Below are positions 30,600 to 32,863 of a stretch of 32,863 nucleotides of DNA, one piece after another (the stretch's first letter is position 1; each line of letters opens with the position of its first letter). Source of the DNA: an uncultured Rhodoferax sp. (GTDB taxonomy: Bacteria > Pseudomonadota > Gammaproteobacteria > Burkholderiales > Burkholderiaceae_C); assembly GCA_936943465.1 (NCBI GenBank), contig CAKZJN010000352.1, positions 1 to 32,863 of the forward strand, read 5' to 3'. The notes beneath the pieces are model-generated. The model was given only the letters and a program-made list of their open reading frames with translations. It was not told the origin of the DNA and searched no databases. Made by a program: the position numbers and the translations under genes.

Positions 30600-32516
30600 T
30601 CAGGCAACGGTTGGAGTTGCTTCGGCCGTTAAAGCCGCGGCACCGCCGTCACCACCGCTGCCGGAACTCGGTGTACGAGGCGTCCAGTCTTTAGGGGGAC
30701 GCGGCTCTTTGCCGGCCATGATGTCGTCCAATTGGTCGCTGTCAATGGTTTCCCACTCCAGCAGGGCCTTGGCCATGGCATGCATCTTGTCCTGGTTGTC
30801 CTCGATCAGTTTGCGCGCCAGCGAATACTGCTGGTCGATGATGCGGCGCACTTCCGAGTCCACCTTCTGCATGGTCTGCTCACTCATGGTGGTGGTCTTG
30901 GTAACCGAGCGGCCCAGGAACACTTCGCCTTCGTTTTCCGCATACACCATCGGGCCCAAGGCATCGGTCATGCCGTAGCGGGTCACCATGTCGCGGGCGA
31001 TATGGGTGGCACGCTCAAAGTCGTTGCTGGCACCGGTGGTCATCTGCTTCATGAACACTTCTTCGGCAATGCGGCCACCAAACAACATGCTGATCTGGTT
31101 CAGCATGTAGTCGCTGTCATAGCTGTAACGGTCCTGCGCCGGAAGGCTCATGGTCACGCCCAGGGCACGTCCACGCGGAATGATGGTGACCTTGTGCACC
31201 GGGTCGCACTTGGGCAGGATCTTGCCGATCAGCGCGTGACCGGCTTCGTGGTACGCCGTGTTGCGGCGCTCCTCTTCGGGCATGACCATGCTCTTGCGCT
31301 CCGGGCCCATCAGGATCTTGTCCTTGGCCTTCTCAAAATCCTGCATTTCAACCAAGCGGGCATTGCGGCGGGCAGCCATCAAGGCGGCTTCGTTGCACAA
31401 GTTGGCCAGATCGGCGCCACTCATACCGGGCGTACCGCGCGCAATCACACTGGCGCTCACGTCTTGCCCCAAAGGGACCTTGCGCATGTGCACATTCAGA
31501 ATCTGTTCGCGGCCACGGATATCGGGCAGGGTCACATACACCTGGCGGTCGAAGCGACCGGGGCGCAGCAGGGCCGCATCCAGAATGTCAGGGCGGTTGG
31601 TAGCAGCCACCACGATCACGCCAACATTGGTCTCAAAACCGTCCATCTCAACCAGCATCTGGTTGAGGGTCTGTTCGCGTTCATCGTTGCCACCACCCAG
31701 GCCTGCGCCACGCTGGCGACCGACCGCGTCAATTTCGTCAATGAAGATGATGCAGGGTGCGTTTTTCTTGGCGTTTTCGAACATGTCGCGCACACGGGAT
31801 GCGCCCACGCCCACAAACATTTCCACAAAATCGGAACCCGAAATGCTGAAGAACGGCACCTTGGCTTCACCGGCAATCGACTTCGCCAGCAGGGTCTTAC
31901 CCGTACCGGGAGGGCCAACCAGCAGCAGGCCACGGGGAATACGGCCACCGAGCTTTTGGAACTTGGATGGGTCTTTCAGGAAGTCCACGACTTCCTTCAC
32001 TTCTTCCTTGGCTTCATCGCAACCGGCCACATCGGCAAAGGTCACGGTATTGGTGTTTTCATCGAGCAAACGGGCCTTGCTCTTGCCAAAACTGAAGGCA
32101 CCGCCTTTGCCACCGCCCTGCATCTGGCGCATGAAATAAATCCAGACGCCGATCAGCAGGAGCATGGGGCCCCAGCTCACAAGCAGGGTCATCAGCAGCG
32201 AACCTTCTTCGCGCGCCTTGACGTCAAACTTGACGCCGTTGTTGATCAGGTCGCCCACCAAACCACGGTCCAGGTAGGTGGCCGTGGTCTTTACGCGACG
32301 GTCGTCGTTGGTAACCGCGATGATTTCGGTACCACCCTGGCCCTCCTGAATCACGGCGCTCTTGATGCGTTTGTTGCGCACCTCTTCCAGAAAGTCGGAG
32401 TAACCCAGCGTGCCCGCTCCACCGCCGCCCTTCGCATCAAACTGCTTGAACACGGTGAAGAGCACCAGTGCGATCACGAGCCACACTGCAATTTTCGAAA
32501 ACCACTGATTATTCAA
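30600..32516 (-). CDS. ftsH: ATP-dependent zinc metalloprotease FtsH
   Basis: 638 aa. Two membrane helices (~9-23 and ~106-128) flank a small periplasmic domain. The AAA+ module has Walker A GPPGTGKT (201-208), Walker B CIIFIDEID (255-263), the pore motif MFVG and the second region of homology (ATNRPDILDAALLRPGRFDR). The M41 protease has the zinc site HEAGH (H423, E424, H427). It degrades membrane and unfolded regulatory proteins. The start codon is TTG 32516 (MNNQWFSKIAVW), supported by GGAG (32523-32526) 6 nt upstream and by the conserved family start. It lies downstream of rlmE as in other proteobacteria. Confidence 0.97.
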   Translation of the reverse strand: MNNQWFSKIAVWLVIALVLFTVFKQFDAKGGGGAGTLGYSDFLEEVRNKRIKSAVIQEGQGGTEIIAVTNDDRRVKTTATYLDRGLVGDLINNGVKFDVKAREEGSLLMTLLVSWGPMLLLIGVWIYFMRQMQGGGKGGAFSFGKSKARLLDENTNTVTFADVAGCDEAKEEVKEVVDFLKDPSKFQKLGGRIPRGLLLVGPPGTGKTLLAKSIAGEAKVPFFSISGSDFVEMFVGVGASRVRDMFENAKKNAPCIIFIDEIDAVGRQRGAGLGGGNDEREQTLNQMLVEMDGFETNVGVIVVAATNRPDILDAALLRPGRFDRQVYVTLPDIRGREQILNVHMRKVPLGQDVSASVIARGTPGMSGADLANLCNEAALMAARRNARLVEMQDFEKAKDKILMGPERKSMVMPEEERRNTAYHEAGHALIGKILPKCDPVHKVTIIPRGRALGVTMSLPAQDRYSYDSDYMLNQISMLFGGRIAEEVFMKQMTTGASNDFERATHIARDMVTRYGMTDALGPMVYAENEGEVFLGRSVTKTTTMSEQTMQKVDSEVRRIIDQQYSLARKLIEDNQDKMHAMAKALLEWETIDSDQLDDIMAGKEPRPPKDWTPRTPSSGSGGDGGAAALTAEATPTVA

Positions 32517-32565
32517 ACGAAGCTCCAGAAAGGACGCAATACAAAGTAGGTTAAGCCCTGCTCAC

Positions 32566-32595
32566 CTAGGTGGCCCCCATTTTAGGCGTTTCAAG
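32566..32595 (-). promoter_or_regulatory. possible heat-shock-type promoter of ftsH
   Basis: Minus strand: CTTGAAA (32595-32589), 15 bp, CCACCTAG (32573-32566). The first element matches the sigma-32 -35; the second is only a partial match to CCCCATNT. Suggested because ftsH is heat-inducible in E. coli; weak. Confidence 0.22.
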
Positions 32596-32653
32596 CCAAC
32601 GGACGCGTTTTTTTCAGCCGCACAGCCATATAAATGGCAAGGTTTTGATCCAA

Positions 32654-32863
32654 CTATTTCAGTCCCAGGCCAATCAGAAACGTCTCGGACGAGCGATCCC
32701 GCGAAGCCTTTGGCTTAAGCGGTTTGACCGTTACAAAAGCATCCTTGAACCGCTGCACCACCGCGTTATAACTGGCACCGTGAAAGACCTTGGCGACCAA
32801 AGCACCCTGCGGTTTCATGTGATTTTGAGCAAAGTCAATTGCCAGTTCGATCAAATACTCGAC
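32654..32863 (-). CDS. rlmE: 23S rRNA 2'-O-ribose methyltransferase RlmE (FtsJ/RrmJ), C-terminal part
   Basis: The last 69 residues, cut by the window edge. KVFHGASY contains the catalytic lysine and SRDRSSETFLIGLG the catalytic glutamate region of the K-D-K-E tetrad; the rest is FtsJ-like. It methylates U2552 of 23S rRNA. It precedes ftsH by 137 bp, the usual rlmE-ftsH pairing. Confidence 0.9.
   Translation of the reverse strand, partial: VEYLIELAIDFAQNHMKPQGALVAKVFHGASYNAVVQRFKDAFVTVKPLKPKASRDRSSETFLIGLGLK

Overview
The window looks like chromosomal DNA of a high-GC betaproteobacterium, most likely Comamonadaceae (Rhodoferax/Polaromonas-like). This is inferred from gene content and order (trxA-rho-rpmE, pstSCAB-phoU-phoB-phoR, ppx facing ppk, rlmE-ftsH-folP-glmM), from the protein sequences, and from a GC-rich intergenic element of a kind I associate with that family. 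I found no tRNA, rRNA, CRISPR array, transposase or phage gene.

Layout. (a) 1-5206, minus strand: an AddAB-like recombination pair, a nuclease (2621-5206) followed by a UvrD-type helicase (from 2550 down). The helicase frame changes identity in frame near base 390 and runs to the window edge as the N-terminal part of the flagellar ATPase FliI. This is either an assembly chimera or a real rearrangement. (b) 5305-9374, plus strand: thioredoxin, Rho, ribosomal protein L31 type B, and a GT-C/ArnT-like membrane protein. (c) 9387-15984, minus strand: the complete phosphate operon pstS-pstC-pstA-pstB-phoU-phoB-phoR. (d) 16104-18175, plus strand: a fasciclin-domain lipoprotein, an acyltransferase, and a small protein with a histone-H1-like Lys/Ala/Pro tail on a ribbon-helix-helix-like domain. 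(e) 18177-19952, minus strand: an alpha/beta hydrolase and an M14-type carboxypeptidase-like protein. (f) 20036-22141, plus strand: two very small ORFs and exopolyphosphatase ppx. (g) 22138-27194, minus strand: a small hypothetical ORF, then (in transcription order) ppk, sixA, a REC-PAS histidine kinase and a NarL-type response regulator. (h) 27366-27743, plus strand: a STAS/SpoIIAA-like small protein. (i) 27781-32863, minus strand: rlmE (partial), ftsH, folP, glmM and a GNAT acetyltransferase.

The theme of the middle 11 kb is phosphate. Five candidate PhoB boxes share one geometry: two 7-bp half-sites 4 bp apart, then 10 bp, then a -10-like hexamer. They lie before pstS, the fasciclin gene, a 43-aa ORF, ppx and ppk. 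If real, one PhoB signal would induce phosphate uptake, polyphosphate synthesis and breakdown, a surface lipoprotein, an uncharacterised microprotein and, by operon read-through, sixA and a two-component system. The most notable individual items are the helicase-FliI joint, the Pho-linked 43-aa ORF, the fasciclin gene with a hairpin over its ribosome binding site, and the H1-tailed DNA-binding protein with a palindrome over its own promoter.
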